In this document: one piece after another, positions 54,357-64,000 of the stretch
Numbering within the stretch: the first letter of the stretch is position 1
How the letters are laid out: every line of letters begins with the position of its first letter
Assembly: GCF_033568475.1 (NCBI RefSeq)
Contig: NC_133123.1
Location: 157,061,753 to 157,125,752, forward strand
DNA: 64,000 nt
Direction: 5' to 3'
Source: Henckelia pumila
Taxonomy: Eukaryota > Streptophyta > Magnoliopsida > Lamiales > Gesneriaceae
The notes under the pieces: generated by a model
Told to the model about the DNA's origin: nothing
What the model saw: the letters and a program-made list of their open reading frames with translations, nothing else
Database searches by the model: none
Translations under genes and position numbers: made by a program

Positions 54357-56369
54357 CTAGTAGGGTCCAGGTCGGATTAGCCCTTTCGGGACCCACACCT
54401 GGAACACCCTTACAGGTTTGCCCGTGTGTGTGTCCAGAAATCTGTGCGGTCGATAGGCAGTAAATGTGTGTGCTTGTGAGGTTGCTGTGTGCTGCTTGCC
54501 TTTTTTATTTTCATCAGTTAGCCTGTACCTCTTTTGAACTGGCCTGCAATTAAAGTACTGGTAAGGCTTCTCCTTTGACCATCTTTTCTTAGAGTAGTTA
54601 GACTCATTCCATGGCCTTTTGAAATTAGATTGGTTTCCATTTCTTCTTTCATTAGGTTTTGGTTTGATCCAAGTTCCTCTTTGATTAGAGGTCTGGGGAT
54701 CCACATATCCCAGCCCTCTATGCTTAGAGCTTCGTTCGTTCGATACTTTCTGATTTTTGTCAAAACTGCACTTATCGTGTTCATATATCGTGCTGGACCT
54801 GACAAATCTTATTTTGTTAAAATTGCCTTTGTCCAGGCTTGACTGAATACAGGATTCCATAGACTGTTCATTTGTTCCAAACCCTAGACCGGTTTTATCA
54901 TGTACCGGTCTTTGGATTTCTTGAATCTTGTCAATGGTTACCGAAGATTTATTCCAAGCCTTAATGGTTTCAAGTAGTTTTTTATTCTCAATCAAGGTAG
55001 CTTGGAATACTCTTTTCAAGGTGTCGTTCTCAGTAGCCAGCAGACTTAGCTTGACCTTAAGACCATCAAGCTCTTTTTGCTGCATGCAGCTTGATTTGCT
55101 TGACTTATCTTTTAGGTCAGCTCTTTCTGCCTTTACTTCCTCGAACTCCTTGGATAATGCTTTGTATTCATTAGCCATTTCGTGTAAAGCAGTAACTAAA
55201 TCACTGTGAGTAAATTCAGGTGAGCCAAAGTCAAATACCTCCTCAGCTTCTTCTTCGATGTCGGCCATAAGGCATTCCACTTTTTCATCATCGCTGTCAT
55301 CTGAAGAGCTTCCGGTATTGGAGTTGTCAGAGTCAGACTCAGCCCACTTGTTTTTGCTTTCGTCTGCTACTAGAACCCTTTGGTCTCTTCCTTTTCTAAA
55401 CGTCCTTTTATCCTCCTTACCCCTTCTTCTTTCGGAGAATTGCTTCTGATCATTGTTCTTAGGCTTGGTGCAGTCTGCAATGAAGTGGCCTGGCTTTCCA
55501 CAGTTAAAACAAGTAGGACCATCGTTTGTATGGTCCGATTTATGATAATTTTTAAATTTAGAATTGTTTTTACGCATAAATTTACCAAATTTCTTGACAA
55601 AGAGTGTCATGGCTTCATTGCTGATTTGCTCAGCTGATCTCTTTGGAGGTTCCTCGACCGGTGGACGTATCACGGTTGAGGTTAAGGCCTTGGTTGGTTG
55701 AGATGTAGATGGTTCATCTTCTGTTCTCATGTTGAGCTCGAACTCGTAGGCTTTGAGATCAGCAAAGAGATCATGCAGTTCAACCTTGCTCAAGTCTTTT
55801 GACTCTCTCATGGCCACTGTCTTGATCTCCCATTCTTTGGGCAGAGCTCTCATAACCTTCACAGCAATTTCACGGTTAGTATAAGTTTTACCTAAAGCAA
55901 TAAGATCACAAATGATACTACTGAACCGTTCATCAAATTCAGCCATGGTTTCCCCTGGCTTCATTTTGGCGTTGTCATATTTTTGAATGGCCAAGGTGAG
56001 CTTGTTTTCCTTTGTCTGGTCATTCCCTTCACACAGCTGAGTGAGCTTCTCCCAAATCTCCTTTGCTGTGGAACATGACTTGATTTTGCTGAACATATTC
56101 TTGTCCAGTGTTTTGTATAGGATGTCCCGGGCCACATTGTCAAGATTGGCCTTCTTTTTGTCCTCAGTGGTCCACTCAGCTCTTGGTTTCTCAATCATTT
56201 GTCCTGCACCATCGGCTAGAGCTGGGTTGACCTTCATAATTTTGATAGGACCGTCTGTTATGACATATAGCATGTCATCATCCTGTGCTGCAAGATGTGC
56301 CTGCATGCGAATTTTCCAATCATCATACTCTTCTTTAGAAAACATAGGAATTCTGTTGAAAGAAGTCAT
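54357..56369 (-). CDS. Sirevirus gag
   Basis: 670 residues from ATG 56369 (MTSFNRIPMFSKEEYDDWKIRMQ), the DUF4219/UBN2 type of copia gag. It has the WEKLTQLCEG and MRALPKEWE blocks, a zinc knuckle CFNCGKPGHFIADC near residue 290, then an acidic stretch (EEEAEEVFDFGSPE). A long heptad-like coiled coil follows (ALSKEFEEVKAERADLKDK) and a basic, Asn-rich tail ending WVPKGLIRPGPY. Long coiled coils in gag are a Sirevirus trait. The frame ends at TAG 54357-54359 and continues in the same frame into pol, so the stop may be read through at low frequency or be a single inactivating mutation. Confidence 0.93.
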   Translation of the reverse strand: MTSFNRIPMFSKEEYDDWKIRMQAHLAAQDDDMLYVITDGPIKIMKVNPALADGAGQMIEKPRAEWTTEDKKKANLDNVARDILYKTLDKNMFSKIKSCSTAKEIWEKLTQLCEGNDQTKENKLTLAIQKYDNAKMKPGETMAEFDERFSSIICDLIALGKTYTNREIAVKVMRALPKEWEIKTVAMRESKDLSKVELHDLFADLKAYEFELNMRTEDEPSTSQPTKALTSTVIRPPVEEPPKRSAEQISNEAMTLFVKKFGKFMRKNNSKFKNYHKSDHTNDGPTCFNCGKPGHFIADCTKPKNNDQKQFSERRRGKEDKRTFRKGRDQRVLVADESKNKWAESDSDNSNTGSSSDDSDDEKVECLMADIEEEAEEVFDFGSPEFTHSDLVTALHEMANEYKALSKEFEEVKAERADLKDKSSKSSCMQQKELDGLKVKLSLLATENDTLKRVFQATLIENKKLLETIKAWNKSSVTIDKIQEIQRPVHDKTGLGFGTNEQSMESCIQSSLDKGNFNKIRFVRSSTIYEHDKCSFDKNQKVSNERSSKHRGLGYVDPQTSNQRGTWIKPKPNERRNGNQSNFKRPWNESNYSKKRWSKEKPYQYFNCRPVQKRYRLTDENKKGKQHTATSQAHTFTAYRPHRFLDTHTGKPVRVFQVWVPKGLIRPGPY

Positions 56370-56405
56370 GATTTGAAAACTTCAGATCAGCAGTTGAGAA
56401 AGGAA

Positions 56406-56420
56406 CCCGCTCTGATACCA
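56406..56420 (-). other. Primer binding site of the Sirevirus
   Basis: The minus strand reads TGGTATCAGAGCGGG, initiator tRNA-Met complement, two bases from the LTR end. Confidence 0.94.
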
Positions 56421-56422
56421 CT

Positions 56423-57765
56423 TGTTGGGATCGGTTCAGAGGGTAGAGGGGGGGTGAATACACTCTGAAACTTTTCTTCTTCTTCTTTAAAATGATCAAG
56501 TGAGGTTTAGTTCACTTAATCAGTTTTCTCAACTTCTAAAACGTTTTGAACAACTTAAATAGTGCGGAAATAGTTCAGAGGTTTTAGTGATGCAAAGTTT
56601 ATAATGCAATGTATGAGCAGGATGTAAGATAAATGGCAGTAAATGCTAAAGCACGATTTTATGGAAGTTCGAAGGCTTAATCCTTCTACGTCTCCCCTTC
56701 TTCCACTTAGGAAGGAATTCACTAGAAGACTTTGGTTATTACAACGTCTTGTAATACACCCACTTCAGACTTAGGACTTATCCAATGCCTAATCCGAAAC
56801 TCCTAGATTTACACAGATAAGATTCTCAGTTCTTATCAGACTGGTGGAAGCTTTCAGAGCAGCTTCAAGTCTCTTCAACACTGAGTATAGTTGAGTTGAG
56901 CTTCTCAGACTGCAGAGCGGTCGAGAGGCTTGAAAACCCTAGGATGATCCTTGACGATCAGATATGTGAACTGTAGGCGAGGGTTTATTTGAGCAGCAGA
57001 TGAATGATCTTGTAAGTGTGCTCAAGTATATCAGATGAGGACTTCTGATATTAGTCAAGTGATTGAAATTTTTCTGAGTTGCTTGTCTCTCTTCGTTGTC
57101 TCGTATCACTTGTTGTTGTTCTTGTTGTTATTCTCTTTTTGAGCAATCTTCCCTTTATATAGGTCAATCATCAACGTCTTTATTTTGAACGTTCTGATGC
57201 TGCATTGAATGCACATTTAATGCTCATAAATGCATTGATGATTCTGCATGAGGATCGTACACTGCAGACAACTTCCAGGGTCCAAAACTGGAATAAACGG
57301 TCGAATGCTTTATCTGCAGTCATTCTGTGTTTTTGCCATTTTGGTACAACCTGTTGTCTTGATTTGCAGGAGTCAACAAATCTTCTGAAACGCCGGTTCT
57401 GCTTTTAATAAAAGATCCTGCAAAGAACATCTTGTCACAGGTACTTGTCTCGAGATATCTAGATAGGCAGTTGGCATTCTACCGGTAGAGATATTTGTCC
57501 TCTGCTGGTTTGAATAACCAGTCGATAAGCTTGTGACTTCAACCGGTCGAGAGATAAAGGCGGTTGACAAGCTTCCGGTAGATAGATTTATCCTCTGCTG
57601 GTTTTGATAGCCAGTCGATAGGCTTGTGACTTCAGCCGGTCGAGAGCAAAGGTGGTTGACAAGCTTCCGGTAGAAGTTGTAGTAGATTCCTGAAATACAA
57701 TGGTTGGCAGCACATTCCTATACAATGAGTTGTTGTTTGTTATCACCAAAATATCGGATTCAACA
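56423..57765 (-). repeat. 5' LTR of the Sirevirus
   Basis: 1343 bp, same length as the 3' LTR, with the promoter-type minus-strand CCTATATAAA at 57154-57163. It is followed on the right by target duplication TATTC. Confidence 0.95.
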
Positions 57766-57771
57766 TATTCC

Positions 57772-58138
57772 TAGGGCTCGGTCGGTACGGTATATCGAGG
57801 TTTTCAACAAATACCGTATATCGTACCGAAATATTCGGTATTAGAAAATACGATATCGATACCGTACGAAATATTCGGCATACCGATGTTCGGCACGATG
57901 TAAATTTTATACCGACACCGTACCGAAGTTTTGAAATTTCGGTACGTTACCGATAATATACCGTTTATATCGAAATTATATAAATGTGTTCATCTTCTTT
58001 CGGTACGTTACCAGTAATATAACGTGCATACCGATATCGATACCGAATTTTTCGATATACCGTTAAATTTGGCATGTGTGGTATTTTTCGTTATGGTAAC
58101 TACGGTATACCAGAGTTTTCGGTATTTTCTCCGCCCTA
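57772..58138. mobile_element. GGTACCG/GGTATAC-rich hAT-type MITE
   Basis: A 367-bp element with ends TAGGGCTCGG and, reverse complemented, TAGGGCGGAG. The flanks are TATATTCC on the left, once the Sirevirus and its target copy are removed, and TATACTCC on the right (58139-58146): 7 of 8 bases match. The interior is a dense mix of CGGTA, GATATCG and ACCGA motifs. No coding. Confidence 0.68.
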
Positions 58139-58146
58139 TATACTCC

Positions 58147-58820
58147 TATTAACTACATCTTGAAAATTATGCAACCATTTTTTGCAAGCATTAAATAAGG
58201 TTAAAATAGGAAGTGTTTGCCTAATTTATTTTTCCAATGATTTTTATTAATCCGTGTTAAAAAAATTAAGACTATATAAATTGGGACGAAAAAAGTAATA
58301 TTTAAAAAATGAAATTATTGGGTTTTTTATTAAATAAAATACATAAACTTTTATTTTTTCCGAATTCTATTATTAGTTCGTGCACGCATATATATAGCAA
58401 ATAAATGCATTGTATAATGATCATTAACAAAGAGTAAACATAAAATGATGATCTTGAAATTACTAAAAAAAATAAATAATGTGAACAAAAATATATATCA
58501 TTAATTTTTCTCCCTCATCTTCATTGGGTAATTTCAAAATATCTCATTATTGTCTCTTCAATTTCTGTGCAATCTTATAAATTATGGGAAGTCTATTGAG
58601 AAAAATATCAATAAACATTAAAAATAACTAAAAAATAAATAATTTAATTATTTTTATTATATTATTAAATGTTATTAATAACAAACCTTTATAATATCAA
58701 TGATTAATTTGAAATAAATTCATCAAATGCATGCGTCTTCGATTTTTATGGAGTCTACCTAAAAAAAATAATTTCAATATAATATTTATTGGTGCACATT
58801 TAAAAAAACTTCAAACCATA
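58147..58820. other. AT-rich intergenic sequence
   Basis: No gene or bounded element was identified; AT content is very high. Confidence 0.5.
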
Positions 58821-60521
58821 TGTTAGGATCGAAATATGTGTGTAGAGGGGGAGAATACACACTTAAAAAAATATTTTAGAGCTACAATAGTTCATTATTG
58901 AAATGTTCAAAAATGAACCGAGCATCGATGAATTATATCGAGTTTGGTTTTCAAACCAAGCGGAATACACTCGAAATAATCTTTCGTAAAAACCGAATAA
59001 ACATTTTAGAAATCATTTGAAAGAATGCAAGTTGAAATAATAAAAACAGTTTGGTTGAATCATTTTATCAAACACTTTGTATGTAATATTTTGGTGTACG
59101 AAAAACACATAAAATGCTTCAACGATGCATACTAAAACAGTGGCAATAATAAAGTAAATGCGATAAACAAATAGACACAAATTTGTTTATGGATGTTCGG
59201 AGCTCAATCTCCTACGCCACCCCTTCTTTATCCTCGGAAGGATCCACTAGAAGACATTGATTTATACATCTCATTTGTACAAACCCAATCCAGTTAGGAC
59301 TTATTCAATGCCTAAACAAGAACTCCTAGAATTCTCAATTGTAGGCCTCAACCTCACAATCCACATAATATTTAACGTCTCTTATGCTAAGACTACAAAT
59401 ACAATATTTAACGTCTTTGTGTTAAGACTCATTAACTAATCTTTGAAGCTCATCTCTCTTGTATATTTGTGAGTGATTGTGTGTGAGGATTTAATCTCGT
59501 TGAAGTGTATTTATCTCTCATATATATCCTCACACATAGGGCTTGCTCTCATTTTAGTTAATTTCTTCAAGTAGGCTGTCCATGCTTTGAATCTCATGTC
59601 AAAGCTTGTGTTTGATCTTTAAAGTGTTGTATTTAAATTCTCCAAGAATGATGTGAACATTAGATTCAAGAATATGACCGTTTGGGAAGTTTTTGGACAC
59701 TTTCTAAAGTTGCAACAGTCATATTTGAGTTGCTAGAATTTTTCTCAACTTGAGCTGATTTTACTGTTCATTGAGATGGTTGATTGATCTGGTCTGGTCT
59801 GGTACGAATTTGATCTGGTATGGTCCAACTGATCTGGTATATAGCAACTTCGATCTGGTCTTGTTCACTTGATCTGGTTTAATCATTTTTTTGTCTGATT
59901 TGTTCACTAATCGCTCTTAGTGCACTAATTTTTGGGCAAAGTGATAAACATAAAAGTTGTAGCCCTTTATCTTGGCTTTTCACGAAATCAAGAATCACTC
60001 AATTTCGAGTTCGTACGAGAGATATACGAATGAAATACTCAGTTGTGTCAGAAATTCTCCTCTGCATAATTTCAGTGCAAAATCAGAAACTTCATCTCGA
60101 TTTATTATCTTCTTAAACACCGATTCAGACTTTTCTTGTAAAGATAATTTGTAGATAATTCTCTTATCTTCGTAACGCATACTGAATCGTTCAATTTGGA
60201 TAAGCTAGCTTTAATATATAACCAAAATACCAGAGCTGGTCATGTTTGATCTGGTACAGTAACGAACGCATCCAGCTCGATGTTGCGACCAACTTTTCGC
60301 CTAGCTAACTTCCGAACTAACTGATCTAGTATATAACTTGTAAATATTTGAGTAATCTTTCCAACCGTTTTGGCCACAAGTCATTTGGATCACCGAGCTA
60401 TGAGATATGTTTGATTCATTCAACTGTGCCAGCTTGATGAACATGAGTTCCAGCTCAAAAACTTCCAACTTTGATCTACTAACTACAACACTTGATGAAA
60501 TATGTTAGAAATACACTAACA
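58821..60521 (-). repeat. LTR of a second, older Sirevirus-like element
   Basis: It starts TGTTAGGATCG and ends CACTAACA, and shares an arrangement with the complete Sirevirus LTR: the GTAGAGGGGGAGAATACACAC start, a GGAAGGATCCACTAGAAGAC block and a CAGTTAGGACTTATTCAATGCCTAA block. The sequence after the end (TTTTGTTATCATCAAAA) corresponds to the tract region of that family, so it is a minus-strand 3' LTR with a scrap of internal sequence. No matching target duplication was found. Near 59785-59880 GATCTGGT recurs about eight times. Confidence 0.7.
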
Positions 60522-60624
60522 AATTTTGTTATCATCAAAATCAAGATTGATTATTTATCACAACCCAACACCATAACTCCTTTATTTATTTTTAAATTAT
60601 TATTTAAATTATTATTTAAATATA

Positions 60625-60770
60625 TATATATATATATGTAGAAAAGTCTGTTAAAAAAGAAAGCTCAATTTTTTCCCGCCTATAACTCATTATATATATA
60701 TATATGTATAAAAGTCTGTTAAAAAAGAAAGCTCAATTTTTTCCCGCCTATAACTCATTACTAAAAATAA
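60625..60770. repeat. Tandem duplication with TA-rich spacer
   Basis: A 57-base block running from AAAAGTCTGTTAAAAAAG through CTCAATTTTTTCCCGCC occurs at about 60642 and 60711, separated and preceded by TATATATA runs. A diverged third relative (AAAAAGTCTTCTAAAATAGAAA, TTTTCCCGC) lies at about 62790-62830, also after a TA run. Confidence 0.85.
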
Positions 60771-61602
60771 AAAAGTTCAATTATAAAAAAAAATTAATAA
60801 TCTATGTGTGAAAATATAATTAGTCATTAATACAGAAAAATATTAGGGGATAACAACAAATTCAATTGGCTTTTAAAAAGATGAAAATCAGTTCCGAGAA
60901 AACAATAAATTCAAATTTTTGCTTTAAAAGAATGAAAACCATAGATTAATTTATTAAATTTAAATTTTTACGATAACACAAAAAAATATTCAACAGCAGA
61001 ATTAGAAAAATATTACACAAAAAAACCAAAAATATATAACATCATATTTTAAAAATAACATAATCCTTTTACGAGATTTTAAATTTTATACTAATTTTTT
61101 AGATTATATATTCAACGACATATTTAATAATATTACACAGAGATAATATTAAATTTAAATTTTATAAAAGACATAATTTCTTTTAAGATGATATATCTAA
61201 CAACATATTTGAAAAAATGTTACACAAATAAGTCCAAAAAATATATAACATAATTAAAAAATTAGCAGAACTCAATCCCTTTTTAGATGCCCATATCAAA
61301 AAATGTTATGTAATAAGACTCAAAAATTATAACATAATACTAAAAAAACAGCAAAATCTTTTTACGAGATAATGTTGAATTAATTTATTTTTTAAAATAT
61401 ATAAGTCCTTTTTAGATTATATATTTAACAACAGATTTAAAACAATGTCATGCAATAAGACAAAAAAAATATTAGCATATTTAAAAAACAACAGAGTTCT
61501 TTTACGAGATATTGTTAAGTTCATATTTTTCAAACGGTATAATATATTTTTAGATAATATTACGAGATCTTTTTATTAAAAATTACAAAAAAAAATATAA
61601 TA

Positions 61603-61735
61603 CTATGAAGGTAATATAAGTAATTGTATATATACAAAAATAGTTTTATAATTTTATCATAATATTTTATAAAAAATAAAAATAATTTTTTTTATCTTAG
61701 ATTAATGAGAAAAATGAGTGGTTTTTAATTTTTAG
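61603..61735. repeat. Dispersed repeat, copy 1
   Basis: ATGAAGGTAATATAAGTAATT and the following 110 bases closely match 63752-63880. AT-rich, no ORF. Confidence 0.75.
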
Positions 61736-62749
61736 TTTAATGTGAAAATTTGGTGAAAGATATTACAAAATATACAAAGATAACATGGCAAAGTAAAATA
61801 TTAAAATAAGATATTTCTAAAACAGTAGGTGTGTAACGATTTTTTTTAAAACATCTTATAAGATTTCAAATTACTTATTTGACAGTTTAAAACTGTTTTT
61901 TAAAAAAAAAAATCCAACAAATTTAAGGAACATATATGTTCTGCCAAAAACTTTCTAGCCACAAGAATTTAAATCGATTCCAATATTCTAAGGATTTGAA
62001 ATACATTGTGATTAGTTCAATTGTAGTGTAAATAAATATCAAGATGAATTTGATTTTTTATTCATCAAAACTCACCTTTAATTTTTTTGTATTTTAATTA
62101 ATTATTCAAGCACTCATATTTACTACTATTTTCCAATAATTACATAAAAATAACAATATGTGCATCATACAGGTGGAATACTAGTGTACATAATAAACGG
62201 AGTTTTTACTAGATATAGTAATTTTCAGCCAAAATAAAATGATTAAAAAGGAAATCATATTAATTAATAATATATATAATGATTATGATTTTTTATTTAA
62301 AATTTAAATTTAATCGGATATTATCACAATTTTTTTAATTAGTTGTTCTGTGTATAAAATTATCCATAAAAATTATAAATGATAATATGTCAATTTTTGT
62401 TTTTAACACAACTTTTAAAATTTTATTTACTTTGCATGGTAACGTACTGATTTCAGTTCAAAATTTAAAATTTAATCAGGGGATATCACTAATTTTTTAT
62501 TTAAATTTATTTTTGTTCATATATATGTGAAAATTTCAATAAATACATTATATCATAATGTATTAATGTTCGATTTAAAATTGATTGGATTTTATCTTTA
62601 CTTTTTAATTTCAGTAAAAAAAAATTCTACATATAAGTGAATTTTTTTTTATTGTTATATACGATAATGTAATAATTTTCTGTTCAAAATTTGATCGAAT
62701 CTTATCACTTATTTTAAATTTAATTTAATTTTTATCCATATACATGTAA

Positions 62750-62789
<40 letters not shown>

Positions 62790-63154
62790 AAAAAAGTCTT
62801 CTAAAATAGAAAACATACCATTTTCCCGCTCAAAAGTTTTTTTCCGAAAATAGTAAAGAAATTATCATTAAATTTAAAAAATACAAATAAGATATGATTG
62901 AATTTAAAATTATAGATATTGTTTTCTCCTAAATATGTGTACAAATTTAAAATAAAAAATAGTTAAAATAAATATGAAAAATTATTTTATAAAAAAATCT
63001 ACACACTCGTGGATATATATATTATTTTCAAAAATAAAATTTATAACTTGAATACAAAAAAGAAACCACATAGTTTCTCGACATTTTATTCAATGTGACA
63101 TGATGATTTTTTTGATAAGAATGTGTCGTATATTGATATTATTATTTTTTTAGC

Positions 63155-63197
<43 letters not shown>

Positions 63198-63751
63198 AAT
63201 TTTGTACGAATATTTATTCCAACAAATAGTTTATTTTTTGTTAATAGAGTCAATTATGATCTTATTTAGGATTTATTTTAATAACCCGATGTTTTGTCAT
63301 GATCAGTTATATCCAGAATTACGAATTTGAAAATGTTGAATCATATGAATCTTAAAATTTCGATGCGTGGTAGTGACTACAACTAGAAAAATATCAACCA
63401 CGTACAAGTGTTGCATTACGAAGTTCTTCATTAATTCGATTTTTTTTTTTTTGGTTTCTAAATGTACAGTCTATATCAATTTAGGTTGCTTCCGGTTTGA
63501 GTCATTTGTAATCTATAGATTTCGAATTTATTTTCATTGTTAAATAACGTCAGTAATTGAAATTTAAATCAATATCCTGTTTATTTTAACTATATATGAT
63601 GTTTGACTAAACTTATTAAAAACAACATATAAGTTGTAAGAGTTTATAAGTTGTTTTATGTTAAGATGCTAAAGTGTTTGGATGAAGTTATTTTAAACAA
63701 TTTAAGAATGTTGCTTTGTTTGATATTATGACAATTTTTAATTGTCAAATT

Positions 63752-63880
63752 AGCAAAATGATATGATAGTATGAAGGTAATATAAGTAATTATATATATA
63801 CAAAAATAATTTTAAATTTTTTTATCATAAATGTTTATATAAAAATAAAATTATTTTTTTTTAATCTTAGGTTAATGTAA
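63752..63880. repeat. Dispersed repeat, copy 2
   Basis: Same-orientation relative of 61603-61735, including TATATATACAAAAAT and a T-run followed by ATCTTAG(G/A)TTAATG. Confidence 0.75.
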
Positions 63881-64000
63881 TAAAATGTGTTGGGAAATTA
63901 AGTTTTGGTGTTTATAAGTTATCATGAAAAACTTATATGAAAAACTGTTGAGGAAGCTAAACTGAAGTACTAAGCTAAACTGATCTAGCGGAAGGTAAAC

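Larger units (their letters stand above)
46487..57765 (-). mobile_element. Full-length Sirevirus-type Ty1/copia element, young and nearly intact
   Basis: An 11,279-bp minus-strand element with 1343-bp LTRs (46487-47829 and 56423-57765) and a perfect 5-bp target duplication, TATTC (46482-46486 and 57766-57770). I could find only two base differences between the LTRs (near 47110/57046 and 47712/57652). Order on the minus strand: LTR, primer site, gag, pol, ORF3, purine tract, LTR. The tract region reads CATCACCAAAAAGGGGGAAA, the sequence that typifies Sireviruses (SIRE/Maximus). All three ORFs are long and clean, apart from one TAG between gag and pol. Confidence 0.95.
60522..64000. other. AT-rich intergenic region with small repeats
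   Basis: No protein gene seen. It contains a TA run at about 62755-62788, an ATT run at about 63153-63195, and the duplications listed separately. The last 110 bases begin TGTTGGGAAATTAAG and may be the start of another LTR cut by the window edge. Confidence 0.5.

Noticed and set aside
63890-64000. Possible LTR start TGTTGGGAAATTAAG
   Set aside because: Only 110 bases are visible; no second copy or flanking duplication in the window.

Overview
This is nuclear DNA of a flowering plant. Evidence: a plastid-targeted NAD-malate dehydrogenase gene with a leader intron, two BAHD acyltransferase genes, and a dense load of Ty1/copia, Ty3/gypsy, hAT, MULE and CACTA-type elements plus an endogenous caulimovirid. 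No bacterial, rRNA, tRNA or CRISPR features were seen. A eudicot, perhaps an asterid of the Lamiales, is my guess; it rests on recollection of similar Sirevirus ORF3 proteins, not on a search.

Layout. (1) 1-536 and 13203 to about 14880 are two halves of a decayed endogenous pararetrovirus. They are separated by a full-length Ty1/copia element (537-13197, target duplication AATCT). The 5' LTR of that element carries a solo gypsy-type LTR (1076-4316), which in turn carries a reverse-oriented solo LTR of the same copia family (2394-4254). (2) 15244-15446 is a small MULE-type MITE with a 22-bp minisatellite. (3) 15513-15803 and 27442-28494 are the two ends of one BAHD gene on the minus strand. 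They are split by an 11.6-kb composite insertion: an outer element with 111-bp tandem repeats and a gag-like ORF, and inside it a full-length chromovirus (16862-25860, target duplication ATCTG). (4) 28786-36636 holds a hAT-type element, a CACTA-type transposase-associated pseudogene and a truncated gypsy element. (5) 39526-45012 is the gene island: an intact BAHD paralogue and the malate dehydrogenase gene, both on the minus strand, with a hAT MITE in the leader intron of the latter. (6) 46487-57765 is a young, nearly intact Sirevirus-type copia element with gag, pol and a third large ORF, flanked by two GGTAT-rich hAT-type MITEs. (7) 58139-64000 is AT-rich, with one older Sirevirus-like LTR and short repeats.

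Function. Only three units look expressible as proteins: the BAHD enzyme (cytosolic acyl transfer), the plastid malate dehydrogenase (NADH/malate redox exchange), and the Sirevirus gag-pol-ORF3 set. The other coding traces are disabled by stops and frameshifts. Many of the stops read as CAG/CAA/CGA changed to TAG/TAA/TGA, the pattern expected from deamination of methylated cytosine in silenced transposons. I saw no clear new cellular system. The most unusual items are the third Sirevirus ORF with a TATA box just upstream of its likely start, the pararetroviral promoter region with a tandem duplication, and the transposon-split BAHD gene beside its intact copy.
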